Shown: positions 56,665-64,000 of the stretch, piece by piece
How positions within the stretch are numbered: the stretch's first letter is position 1
Layout of the letters: each line of letters starts with the position of its first letter
Source of the DNA: Cupriavidus oxalaticus
Lineage (GTDB): Bacteria; Pseudomonadota; Gammaproteobacteria; Burkholderiales; Burkholderiaceae
Assembly: GCF_016894385.1 (NCBI RefSeq)
Contig: NZ_CP069811.1
Span: 1,216,501-1,280,500, forward strand
Length of the DNA stretch: 64,000 nt
Direction: 5' to 3'
The notes under the pieces: model-generated
Told to the model about the DNA's origin: nothing
Seen by the model: the letters and a program-made list of their open reading frames with translations, nothing else
Databases searched by the model: none
Program-made: the position numbers and the translations under genes

Positions 56665-59600
56665 TGGCTGGACCAATTACACAGTGGCGCAGCCAAGAAG
56701 CGCAGCTGCGTGCTCAACTTGTAAAGGCGAAGGAAAATGTAGATGACCTCTTGCGAAACAAGGGATCAACAACGGTACAAATCGCCCGGGCCGGTCTCAA
56801 TGAACTCGCGGCAGTCAAACAGTACAACGACTTCCTCGACACCGCCAAGCAAGGCTACGACATCGCGAAGCAGTACGAACGTCGGCTAAGCAATAGTTCA
56901 AACCTGTCGGCGTTGGAGCGCCAGCAGCTTGAAATTACCCGTGACGCGCTCAACGCCCGGGCCGGCGAGTTCCAGCACTTTGCCAACGAGAACAAGCTGC
57001 AGCCTCAGTCCGCTACTCCGGTGAAACTGGATGGAAAGATCTACTACGACGACGGCCATACCGAGTGGGACACCAGCACCTTCAAAGGCATGGCAGGTGC
57101 AGCAGGAGACTCCATCAAGAGCGCGCTGCCGTTGTTGGCTGACTGGATGACGCCGAACAACGCCAGCAATAACATGGCGTGCAATTCCGCATTGGGCACT
57201 CTGATGGGGATGGCGCAGGGAAAGGTGTTCCCGATTCCCGACGCCACAGGGCATGCCGGCGTCAATGGTGCCATGGGAAAGATGTGGGACCTGGCCAAGG
57301 AGAAGGCCGGGGACACCACCCAGCCGGGCGATTTCTTCTGCGGCGCCGCGTATCCCAAGAACGACCCCATGGTGGACGAGCTTCGACGAAACGGTCTCAT
57401 CAGTGATGCGGCGTTGCCTGAAGGGCTTGACCCGGAGCAGTACGTGGTCGTCAAGGTCCCCGCCGATCTACTGACGTCTGCCGTCATGGCCCAGCAGGTA
57501 GAGCAGGCCGTCCGGAATGGGGATATCTCGCCTGAGCATGCACGCACCTTGCTTGGTGAGCTTGACACTGCGATGGCCGATCGCGGATATGCCACAAGCC
57601 TGATGGATGACTACGGCACGGCCGGTACTGATTTTGAGCCGATTCCTGATGCAGCTCCGGATCCTGCGACGGTACTCGGTTTGACGCCCATCGGCGAGGT
57701 GAACGGTATTCCTGTCTATCCTGACGACACCTACGATCCGGGGTTGCAGGGCGGCGCTCATGACCCCGGCGCGGGAGATGAGCGGCCCGACGCCGTGGCG
57801 GACCAAAGTGGCCTGGGTGCGATACAAAGCATGCTGTCGCTGCTTCAGGCGATCGAGTCCGGGGATACCAAAACCATTGTCGTTGCCGCCGCGGCACTTC
57901 TTGCGAATCTGGACAAGGCCACGGGACTGAATGGTCTGCCCGGCGGCACTGCCTCAGGGCTGAATGCGTTGGCGGCCGGTCTCAATTTGGTCACGGCAAT
58001 CCAGGATGGCGACGGCCTCGGCGTCGCAGCCTCGAGTCTGAACTTGGCAAGCCAGGCAGCGGCGATCTACGCCGGAATTTTGCGGGACCGAGGTGTCACG
58101 GCCTTTCTGTCGGAATCACCGGCGGCCGGCTCGCTGATGGAACTTGGTGCCGAAGTTGGCCAGTACGCCGGCTACCTCGCGATTGCAGCAAGCCTTGTTT
58201 CGCTCGCCATCGCCATCGATGACGGCAACGGGTTCCAGATAGCCAGCGCGTCGTTGGCCGTGGTCGCCTCTGCACTGTCTACCACAGCAGCCTACTCAAG
58301 CTGGTCCGGTCCTGTTGCCTTCGCTGCGGTTGCGGTGGCCTATATCGGCACCTTCCTGTCCGAAAAGGACTTGCCGACCCTCGAAGGCGAGGCCACGGCA
58401 GTCTGGAACCCGGATGGCAGCATTCACGTGCTGACCACCGTCGACACCGAGCAGGGTGGCGCCACGCCGACGAAGCTGCTCGATAATCTCGTCAATGGGA
58501 TGCAGCAGTCGCTGGCCAGCCAGGTCGACGCCGACGGCAATCCGCTGTATGCCATCATTCCGCAGCGCCTGCCGACCATCGGCTATGCCTACGATCCGGA
58601 TGGTTACTGGGGCAACGAATCCGCGACTTTTGGGCATGCTGCGCCCGGTCACTTGTACCTCAAGTGGATCGACGAGAACGGGCAGGAGCAGACGCGATAC
58701 TTCGACAGCGCCGGCAGCCGCAACCAGGAAGGCCTGGCGTCCCTGGCAGAGGAATTCATGGCGCATGCGCTTAAGGCAGTCGTGCCAGCATGGGAAGCCG
58801 AGACTGTGCTGGCAGCCATGAATGAGCACGGCGCACTGACGGCGCCGGCCACAGGCAGCATTGACGAAAACCGGACGCGGGTCGCGCAGCAGTTGCACAA
58901 CCTGGACTGGCAACAGCCTGACGATGCTGCCGCGCTGCCCGAAGCAGATGCCGACGGCATCCACCAGCACTTCACGGCGCTGACGGTCGACCTCAAGCCG
59001 GAGCTGCCGGACAGCGTGAACACCGGCCGTATCGGCCGAAACGTCGATCTGGATGCCTACATCGAGCAGACCGACTGGGTGCAGGCCAACCAAGGGATCC
59101 TGTCGATCGACCTGAACGGCGACGGCGTCATCGGGCAGAACGAGATCCTGACCAACGATCCGGACGCGGCTGCGGCGCACGCGCGCAACAGCCTGCAGTG
59201 GCTCGACGTCAACCATGACGGCAGGCTTGATGCCGACGACCCGGCCTTCAAGGCCCTCGGCATCTGGCTGGATGTGAACCGCAATGGCCAGACCGCCGAC
59301 GGCGAGTTCGCCTCGTTCCTGGACCGCGGGATCGCCAGCCTGGACTTCACCAGTGTGCCGCCCGTGCTGCGCGCGACAGATGGCAGCGCCCTCGCGATCA
59401 CGGAGCAGCATCTGACCGCTGACGTGCGTGGCAATTACTACCAGGCCGCATTTGCCGATATCGATGGGGATGGCAAGGTCGATGCCTTTGCCGGCATGTT
59501 GCACGCCAAGGAAGGCGGCGAGACCGTTCTCAACGCGGTGGTCACCCACGACTATGCGGGCGAGGCGGGCCACACGCACGGCGGTGTTGCCAATGATAAC

Positions 59601-62600
59601 GCCAGTGGCGAGATGGGCGTGGACAAGGGTAGCGACCAGGTCCGTACGGCAAGCGACCGCCGGCATGAGCAGGCCCTGGCGGAGGACGTGATCGCCGCGG
59701 ACGATATTCGCGTGAGCAGCGGTGCAGCGCAGTCGGATGTCGGTCAGACCACGCAAACCAGCGTGGACCAAAGCGATTCGCGGCTGGCTTCATCCGGCCA
59801 GACCAGCGCCAGCCAGCCGCAGACGGTAGCCACCATCCGGCAGAATGATCCGCGTCTCACCAGCGCGCCGCCGGCGACGGCCGCCGACGCCTTCGCGGCC
59901 GTCCGTGACGAGTGGATCAAGAGCGCCCAAAGCCCCCTCGCCGGTATCGGTGCGCTGATCGGCGTGGGCATCGGTGCGGTGGCAGTCCCGGCCGATGCCG
60001 CTTTGGTGGACAACAGTCAACTGGGCGCCGGTAACGTCGATACGGTCGCGAACAACACCATCAGCCACCTGCCGGCGGACGGGCAAACGTCTGGCCCAAC
60101 CACAGCCCCGCCGGCGGTACCGGCGTTTGTGCCCGTCCCGGTCGATTCCCTGCCGGCCAGCACGCGGACTCAGCCCGATAGCATCGCTGATGTGCTGACG
60201 GTGGCGATTACCCCGAAACAGGTCACGTCCGTGCCTCATGTCGAGGAGCCGATCCCGGCGGCCAGTGGCGCCGTCCCGTCGCAGGACAGCGCGCCCCAGC
60301 CACCGCCGGCTGGCGACGATGTCCGCCTGGCGCCTCCCGACGTGAACGACGAGCACGTGACTGGGGTCGAGGACACGCGCTATGTCATCGATACCGCGAT
60401 CATCCTGGCCAACGACACCACGAAGAACACCGTCACGCAGCCGCTGCGCCTGATCTCGGTCTATGGTGCCGAGCACGGTACCGTGTCATTGGCCATCGAT
60501 GCCGATGGCGTGCAACGCATCCGATTCACCCCGGACGCCGATTACTGGGGCCCCGCCCGCTTTCGCTACGTCGTGCAAGACCAGTATGGCCTGCAATCGA
60601 TGGGCCGGGTGAACCTGGACATCGCCCCGGTCAACGATGCGCCGGTCACCGCGGGCGAGAACGTCGCTTCCGACGAAGACACAGGGATCCTGCTGACCTC
60701 GACACAGCTGCTGGCCAACGACTACGACGTCGATTCGCCCACGGTGGGCGATGTGCTACGTATCGTGGCGGTCTCCGAGGCCCAGCACGGGCTGGTGAAG
60801 CTGGACGCGGACGGCAACGTCCGCTTCCTGCCCAATCACGACTACTTCGGGCCGGCCAGTTTCACCTATTGGGTGTCTGACGGCAATGGCGGCCTGACGC
60901 CGGCCACCGTCACCCTGGAGATCCGCCCGGTCAACGATGCCCCGGTCGTCACCGGTGAGACCGTCAGCACCGACGAGGATACGGTGCTGCTGATCCAGCA
61001 GGCGGCGCTGCTCAACAACGACCGGGATGTCGACAATCCACGCAGCGACCTGAATGTGTTCTCGGTGAGGGCCGGCCAGCACGGCACCGTCGAGCTGCTG
61101 CCGGACGGCCAGATCCGCTTCGTGCCCGAGCAGGACTTCTACGGTACTGCGACCTTCTTCTATACCGTGACGGACGGCGCCGGCGGCTACACGGAAGGCC
61201 TGGTGACCGTGGACCTCGCGCCGGTGAACGACGCGCCCATCATCACCGGCGAGCAGTTCGGCGGCACTGAGGATGAGGCGGCGACCTTTACCGCCGCGAG
61301 CCTGCTGGCCAATGACCGGGACGTCGATGATGCGCAGAATTCGCTCAAGCTGGTGGCGGTGGGCAATGCGCTACATGGAGAGGTGCGACTGAACCCGGAT
61401 GGTTCGGCCCAGTTCATCCCAGAGGCGGATTATTTCGGGGCCGCCAGCTTCGAGTACACGGTAGCCGATCCACACGGGGCCAAGACGACCGGCCGGGTCG
61501 ATATCGATCTGGCGCCCGTGAACGATGCCCCTCGGCTGACGGACGATGTCATCGCAAGCAGCGAAGATACCGCGCTGACCATTGTGCAGGCCGCACTGCT
61601 CGCGAATGACCGCGACGTGGACAATCCGCACGATGCGCTCGCCATCACCAAGGTGGGCAATGCCAGCCATGGCACCGTATCGCTGAACCCGGACGGCTCC
61701 ATTCGCTTTGTGCCCGACCAGGATTTCTTTGGCGACGCCAGCTTTACCTACGAGGTGAGCGATGGGGTCGGTGGCGTCTCGAACGCGACAGCTACCGTCC
61801 ACGTGGCACCGGTCAACGACGCCCCGATTGCCAACGACAACATTGTCGACGGCCGCAAGGGTGTGGCCATCACCATGACCGCTGCGGCGCTGCTGGCCGA
61901 TGATTTTGACATCGACAATCCGCACGGCGACCTGCGCATCGTTGGCGTCGCGGATGCCGAGCACGGTACTGTGCGCCTGAACGCCGACGGCTCGGTCACG
62001 TTCCTGCCGGATCCCGGCTATGGCGGCTATCCCGGCGCGGCGGGGCACTTCACCTACACCATCGCCGATGGCGCCGGTGGATTTGCCACGGCCACCACCA
62101 CGGTCAACCTGGAGAAGATCAACACGACGCCGGTCGCGGTCGATGATGGCTTCTGGGGCTACGAGAACACGCCGTTCATTATCAACACGGCGCAATTCCT
62201 GGCCAATGACAGCGACACCGACGGAGATGCGCTGGCGATTGCCCAGGTTGCCCATGCCCACCACGGCATAGTCGAGATTCAGCCTGACGGGCAGGTGCGC
62301 TTCACGCCAGATTCCGATTTCTATGGCCAGGCTTCTTTCCAGTACCTGGTCTCCGACCCGTATGGTGGCCAGACCTGGGCCACAGCCTATCTGGAAGTCG
62401 CTCACGTCAACAAGGCGCCCGTGATCGAGGCCATTGAGTACGGCCGGCCGATCTTTGGCTACTATCATGGCCCATCCCCGATGATTGGACGAACCTCTGG
62501 GCTCAATGGCGCGGAGCCCATCTATGCGTCATCGGAGGGCGGTCTGGCCTTCCAGCCGGAACCGAACTATTTCCAGCCTCTTTACGATGAGTCGCTGGCT

Positions 62601-63947
62601 AAATCGTTGGCGGCGCAAGGTCAGCTTTACGATGCGAATCATGCCGTGTATACGCCGCAGCATTACCAGAACGGCATGCTGAAGCCTCTCGCATTGACCC
62701 AGATCGATTCGGTCGAAGGCCTGAGAGACAGCGCCACCGTGGAAGCCAACACGATTTTCTACGATCGCGATGACACCCAGCGGCAGATGGGGCGCATCAT
62801 CGCCTACGACCCCGACGGGGATTCGGCCGCCATCGTGATTTCGATTGCGCAGGGCCCACAACACGGACACGCCTACGCGAATGCCTACGTCGACACGGCG
62901 ACGGGCTACCTGCGTCCTGACCAGACCGTACTCGCCCAGTATTTGATTGGCACACAGGACTACTGGCAGTACATCAGCCACCGCGGCGATCCCTACAACG
63001 GCGCGGACAATTTCACCATCCGCATTCAGGATGCACAGGGCGCCTATACCGATGTGGTCGTCAACGCCACGCACAAGGGAACCAATGCCAGCGGCGGCTT
63101 CACACCGATTGTGCTGGACCTGAACGGGAATGGGGCAGAGTTGATCGCTGCCGACCAGTCTCGCGTCCAGGCGGACGTCAACCACGACGGCCAGACCGAG
63201 CAGATCGGCTGGGCCGCGGCCACCGATGGGGTGCTGGGCTTCGATGCGGATGGGGATGGCTTGATTTCCGTCGAAGAGACCCGGCTGACCAATTTCGCGC
63301 CCGGGACAAAGACGGACCTGGAAGCGCTGGCCACGTTCGACAGCAACCACGACGGCAAGATCAGCAACGAGGATGCTGCCTGGAGTCGACTCAAGGTGGT
63401 GCAGGATGCCAACGGCGACGGTGAATTCAGCCAGTCAGAACATAAGACCCTGGATCAGGCAGGCATTGTGGCCATCGGGTTGGAGCGCAAGGGCGAGTCG
63501 CACGTCGACCACGACAACGTCGTATTTGGCACAGTCGAAGTGACACACACGGACGGCACGAAAAGCGAGGCGGCCGACGTGATGTTCGCTGGCAAGGACG
63601 TGCCGCTGCCCATCTTCGCGCTCTACTCCGAGGAATTATGCGTCGGGGCGGTCCCTGAATTGCAGGATGACCACGCATTCGCCGCGGATGCGGTCGCGCA
63701 GCTCGCCGTCGCCCACGAGGCGTCAACCGATTCCCATATGCCTTCCGCATTCCCGCCGCCCACCGAGAGCGAGATCGTACAGCGCATGGTGCTCCAGTTC
63801 GTGCAGGCGATGAATACCGAGACGGACCCAGCGGCGAGACCGATCACATTCGTGCCGCCGCACCAGGAAACTTTCACCGATGTCGTGGACCGGGTCGCAC
63901 AGGCCAGTGTCGTCGACTTGGGGATGGGGTACCCCCACACCAGCTAA
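56664..63947 (+). CDS. Giant cadherin/Ig-like repeat protein with calcium-binding motifs
   Basis: 2427 residues, no N-terminal signal peptide. Residues 1-110 are coiled, 110-390 an unrecognised domain with several Cys, and about 440-565 a long Ala/Gly-rich hydrophobic stretch. EF-hand-like loops follow near 814 (DLNGDGVIGQNE), 847 (DVNHDGRLDADD), 869 and 931. Seven repeats of about 95 residues span 1228-1925, each ending near APVNDAP with inner LLANDRDVDNP and HGTV.L. A degenerate eighth comes next, then a second EF-hand block near 2150-2260 (LDLNGNGAEL, DADGDGLIS, DSNHDGKIS, DANGDGEFS). No RTX nonapeptides are seen. Probably secreted by a type I-like route or a surface adhesin; the start is the ATG in TGATG. 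Confidence 0.85.
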   Translation: MAGPITQWRSQEAQLRAQLVKAKENVDDLLRNKGSTTVQIARAGLNELAAVKQYNDFLDTAKQGYDIAKQYERRLSNSSNLSALERQQLEITRDALNARAGEFQHFANENKLQPQSATPVKLDGKIYYDDGHTEWDTSTFKGMAGAAGDSIKSALPLLADWMTPNNASNNMACNSALGTLMGMAQGKVFPIPDATGHAGVNGAMGKMWDLAKEKAGDTTQPGDFFCGAAYPKNDPMVDELRRNGLISDAALPEGLDPEQYVVVKVPADLLTSAVMAQQVEQAVRNGDISPEHARTLLGELDTAMADRGYATSLMDDYGTAGTDFEPIPDAAPDPATVLGLTPIGEVNGIPVYPDDTYDPGLQGGAHDPGAGDERPDAVADQSGLGAIQSMLSLLQAIESGDTKTIVVAAAALLANLDKATGLNGLPGGTASGLNALAAGLNLVTAIQDGDGLGVAASSLNLASQAAAIYAGILRDRGVTAFLSESPAAGSLMELGAEVGQYAGYLAIAASLVSLAIAIDDGNGFQIASASLAVVASALSTTAAYSSWSGPVAFAAVAVAYIGTFLSEKDLPTLEGEATAVWNPDGSIHVLTTVDTEQGGATPTKLLDNLVNGMQQSLASQVDADGNPLYAIIPQRLPTIGYAYDPDGYWGNESATFGHAAPGHLYLKWIDENGQEQTRYFDSAGSRNQEGLASLAEEFMAHALKAVVPAWEAETVLAAMNEHGALTAPATGSIDENRTRVAQQLHNLDWQQPDDAAALPEADADGIHQHFTALTVDLKPELPDSVNTGRIGRNVDLDAYIEQTDWVQANQGILSIDLNGDGVIGQNEILTNDPDAAAAHARNSLQWLDVNHDGRLDADDPAFKALGIWLDVNRNGQTADGEFASFLDRGIASLDFTSVPPVLRATDGSALAITEQHLTADVRGNYYQAAFADIDGDGKVDAFAGMLHAKEGGETVLNAVVTHDYAGEAGHTHGGVANDNASGEMGVDKGSDQVRTASDRRHEQALAEDVIAADDIRVSSGAAQSDVGQTTQTSVDQSDSRLASSGQTSASQPQTVATIRQNDPRLTSAPPATAADAFAAVRDEWIKSAQSPLAGIGALIGVGIGAVAVPADAALVDNSQLGAGNVDTVANNTISHLPADGQTSGPTTAPPAVPAFVPVPVDSLPASTRTQPDSIADVLTVAITPKQVTSVPHVEEPIPAASGAVPSQDSAPQPPPAGDDVRLAPPDVNDEHVTGVEDTRYVIDTAIILANDTTKNTVTQPLRLISVYGAEHGTVSLAIDADGVQRIRFTPDADYWGPARFRYVVQDQYGLQSMGRVNLDIAPVNDAPVTAGENVASDEDTGILLTSTQLLANDYDVDSPTVGDVLRIVAVSEAQHGLVKLDADGNVRFLPNHDYFGPASFTYWVSDGNGGLTPATVTLEIRPVNDAPVVTGETVSTDEDTVLLIQQAALLNNDRDVDNPRSDLNVFSVRAGQHGTVELLPDGQIRFVPEQDFYGTATFFYTVTDGAGGYTEGLVTVDLAPVNDAPIITGEQFGGTEDEAATFTAASLLANDRDVDDAQNSLKLVAVGNALHGEVRLNPDGSAQFIPEADYFGAASFEYTVADPHGAKTTGRVDIDLAPVNDAPRLTDDVIASSEDTALTIVQAALLANDRDVDNPHDALAITKVGNASHGTVSLNPDGSIRFVPDQDFFGDASFTYEVSDGVGGVSNATATVHVAPVNDAPIANDNIVDGRKGVAITMTAAALLADDFDIDNPHGDLRIVGVADAEHGTVRLNADGSVTFLPDPGYGGYPGAAGHFTYTIADGAGGFATATTTVNLEKINTTPVAVDDGFWGYENTPFIINTAQFLANDSDTDGDALAIAQVAHAHHGIVEIQPDGQVRFTPDSDFYGQASFQYLVSDPYGGQTWATAYLEVAHVNKAPVIEAIEYGRPIFGYYHGPSPMIGRTSGLNGAEPIYASSEGGLAFQPEPNYFQPLYDESLAKSLAAQGQLYDANHAVYTPQHYQNGMLKPLALTQIDSVEGLRDSATVEANTIFYDRDDTQRQMGRIIAYDPDGDSAAIVISIAQGPQHGHAYANAYVDTATGYLRPDQTVLAQYLIGTQDYWQYISHRGDPYNGADNFTIRIQDAQGAYTDVVVNATHKGTNASGGFTPIVLDLNGNGAELIAADQSRVQADVNHDGQTEQIGWAAATDGVLGFDADGDGLISVEETRLTNFAPGTKTDLEALATFDSNHDGKISNEDAAWSRLKVVQDANGDGEFSQSEHKTLDQAGIVAIGLERKGESHVDHDNVVFGTVEVTHTDGTKSEAADVMFAGKDVPLPIFALYSEELCVGAVPELQDDHAFAADAVAQLAVAHEASTDSHMPSAFPPPTESEIVQRMVLQFVQAMNTETDPAARPITFVPPHQETFTDVVDRVAQASVVDLGMGYPHTS
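60345..62425 (+). repeat. Seven in-frame repeats of about 290 bp in the giant gene
   Basis: The repeats encode cadherin/Ig-like (tandem-95) modules. They are similar at the protein level but clearly diverged in DNA, so the array is old rather than newly amplified. The fourth to sixth modules show DRDVDD, DRDVDN and DFDIDN at the same place. Confidence 0.85.
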
Positions 63948-64000
63948 CAACTCATTCACCGATTCCACCACATCGGCCGCTCCGTCAGGAACGGCCGTGT

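Noticed and set aside
58296..59771. 491-codon minus-strand frame within the giant gene
   Set aside because: Opposite a frame with consistent domain structure; the Asp-rich repeats on the plus strand produce open Val/Ile-rich frames on the other. Also applies to 61371-62468.
63100..63947. RTX toxin C-terminus
   Set aside because: The Asp/Gly-rich motifs follow the EF-hand pattern DxDxDG, not the GGxGxDxUx nonapeptide, and the last residues do not resemble a type I secretion signal with certainty.

Overview
The window is high-GC DNA (roughly two thirds G+C by eye) with the gene style of a Burkholderiaceae beta-proteobacterium, most likely Cupriavidus. The pointers are a Bug-type tricarboxylate-binding protein, a self-sufficient CYP116B-type P450 with fused reductase, a lysine/alanine-tailed HU protein, many CoA-ligase and acyl-CoA dehydrogenase genes, and a dense set of one- and two-component regulators. 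This assignment comes from family knowledge and was not checked by alignment. No rRNA, tRNA or CRISPR was seen.

Layout. 1-9.6 kb: the 3' part of opgH, an IS481-family insertion sequence sitting in the loop of a palindrome, a secreted protein, a Bcr/CflA exporter, a small MscS channel, amtB with a possible sigma-54 promoter, HU, a YciA-like thioesterase and CreA. 9.6-20.6 kb: a lipoprotein acid phosphatase, a CoA ligase/SDR pair, an arylamine N-acetyltransferase, a Crp-type regulator, a PepSY/PhoP/PhoQ-like operon, an H1-like HU protein, a candidate small RNA, and two small enzyme-like genes. 20.8-29.2 kb: signalling (MCP, EAL-GGDEF protein, atypical OmpR-type regulator), a cardiolipin synthase, a TetR regulator with a textbook operator, and a His/Gly-rich lipoprotein. 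29.4-31.6 kb: a divergent tyrosine-recombinase/KfrA-like module with an AT-rich, palindrome-bearing shared promoter. 31.6-41.1 kb: a CoA ligase, a nuclease-helicase fusion behind a LexA box, a thioredoxin, and an HD-GYP/hybrid-kinase operon. 41.2-49.1 kb: cupin, LysR, a second copy of the secreted protein family, the P450/Bug operon divergent from IclR, and a class C beta-lactamase. 49.2-55.0 kb: acyl-CoA dehydrogenase, AraC and MarR regulators, a small unknown protein and an AAHS-type aromatic-acid transporter. The last two share a 20-bp promoter box.

55.2-64 kb differs in base use. After a truncated integrase remnant comes a translationally coupled pair: a membrane-anchored Sel1-like protein and a 2427-residue protein with seven cadherin/Ig-like repeats flanked by EF-hand-like calcium motifs. 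This looks like an acquired surface or secreted-protein locus.

The most promising leads are the giant-protein locus, the KfrA-like/integrase pair, the SOS-controlled nuclease-helicase, the three-hairpin small RNA and the shared promoter box.
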